The position numbers and the translations under genes are program-made. The notes beneath the pieces are model-generated. The model was not told where the DNA came from, did no database searches, and worked only from the letters and a program-made list of their open reading frames with translations. Below are positions 5,731 through 5,742 of a DNA stretch of 5,742 bases, one piece after another. Each line of letters opens with the position of its first letter. Within the stretch, counting starts at the first letter, position 1. This DNA comes from Lachnospiraceae bacterium (GTDB taxonomy: Bacteria; Bacillota; Clostridia; Lachnospirales; Lachnospiraceae): NCBI GenBank assembly GCA_003488965.1, contig DNJW01000088.1:1-5742 (forward strand). Reading direction: 5' to 3'.

Positions 5731-5742
5731 TTTACCACTGAC

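Larger units (their letters stand above)
5235..5742. other. 508-nt intergenic regulatory region
   Basis: No gene with good support lies here. It separates the leftward XRE operon from a rightward gene starting beyond the edge. From left to right it holds the XRE ribosome binding site and proximal promoter with palindrome, an orphan AGGAGG with a short frame, a distal leftward promoter, an open frame with no start, an inverted repeat, and the strong rightward promoter with ACAAAG repeats. A plus-strand 29-codon frame (5551-5640) has no adequate ribosome binding site and is not called. Confidence 0.7.

Overview
The window looks like an accessory region of a low-to-moderate-GC Gram-positive bacterium, most likely a gut-type Clostridia (Lachnospiraceae-like). 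Support comes from strong AGAGG/AGGAGG ribosome binding sites, sigmaA-type TTGACT...TACAAT promoters, a TTG start, and the protein families present. The organism is inferred from style and no marker gene fixes it. Base composition is uneven: the left-edge gene is visibly AT-richer than the large helicase gene.

Layout. Positions 1-459 (+) hold the C-terminal end of an ABC/RecF-like AAA ATPase whose start lies off the left edge. Positions 460-611 are a gap that can fold into GNRA-capped hairpins directly before a ribosome binding site. Positions 612-4253 (+) encode a 1213-residue multidomain enzyme: an SF1A (UvrD/helicase IV-like) helicase split by a PD-(D/E)XK-type nuclease-like insertion, then two four-cysteine zinc ribbons, a pentapeptide-repeat linker encoded by a 15-bp DNA minisatellite, and a C-terminal RQC-like winged-helix domain of the kind known from RecQ helicases. 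On the minus strand, converging on the helicase and overlapping its 3' end by 19 nt, are a 212-residue exported or membrane-anchored protein of unknown function (4873-4235) and, upstream of it, a 107-residue XRE-type regulator (5234-4911). These two probably form one operon.

Positions 5235-5742 are mostly non-coding and regulatory. They hold two candidate minus-strand promoters facing the regulator gene, an imperfect palindrome within one of them, a strong Shine-Dalgarno sequence with a possible 28-codon leader ORF, an unexplained open frame with no start codon, a 9-bp inverted repeat, and a near-consensus plus-strand promoter at 5676-5704. That promoter is wrapped in ACAAAG repeats and drives a gene beyond the right edge.

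How the parts may work together. An ABC-type ATPase next to a helicase-nuclease fits an accessory DNA-processing or defence locus, but the ATPase fragment has no TOPRIM domain, so this is not plainly a Gabija pair, and the two genes may be unrelated neighbours. The XRE regulator with the operator-like intergenic region looks like a separate regulatory module controlling divergent genes. The most notable object is the helicase itself: its domain combination and its in-frame, apparently expandable repeat linker.
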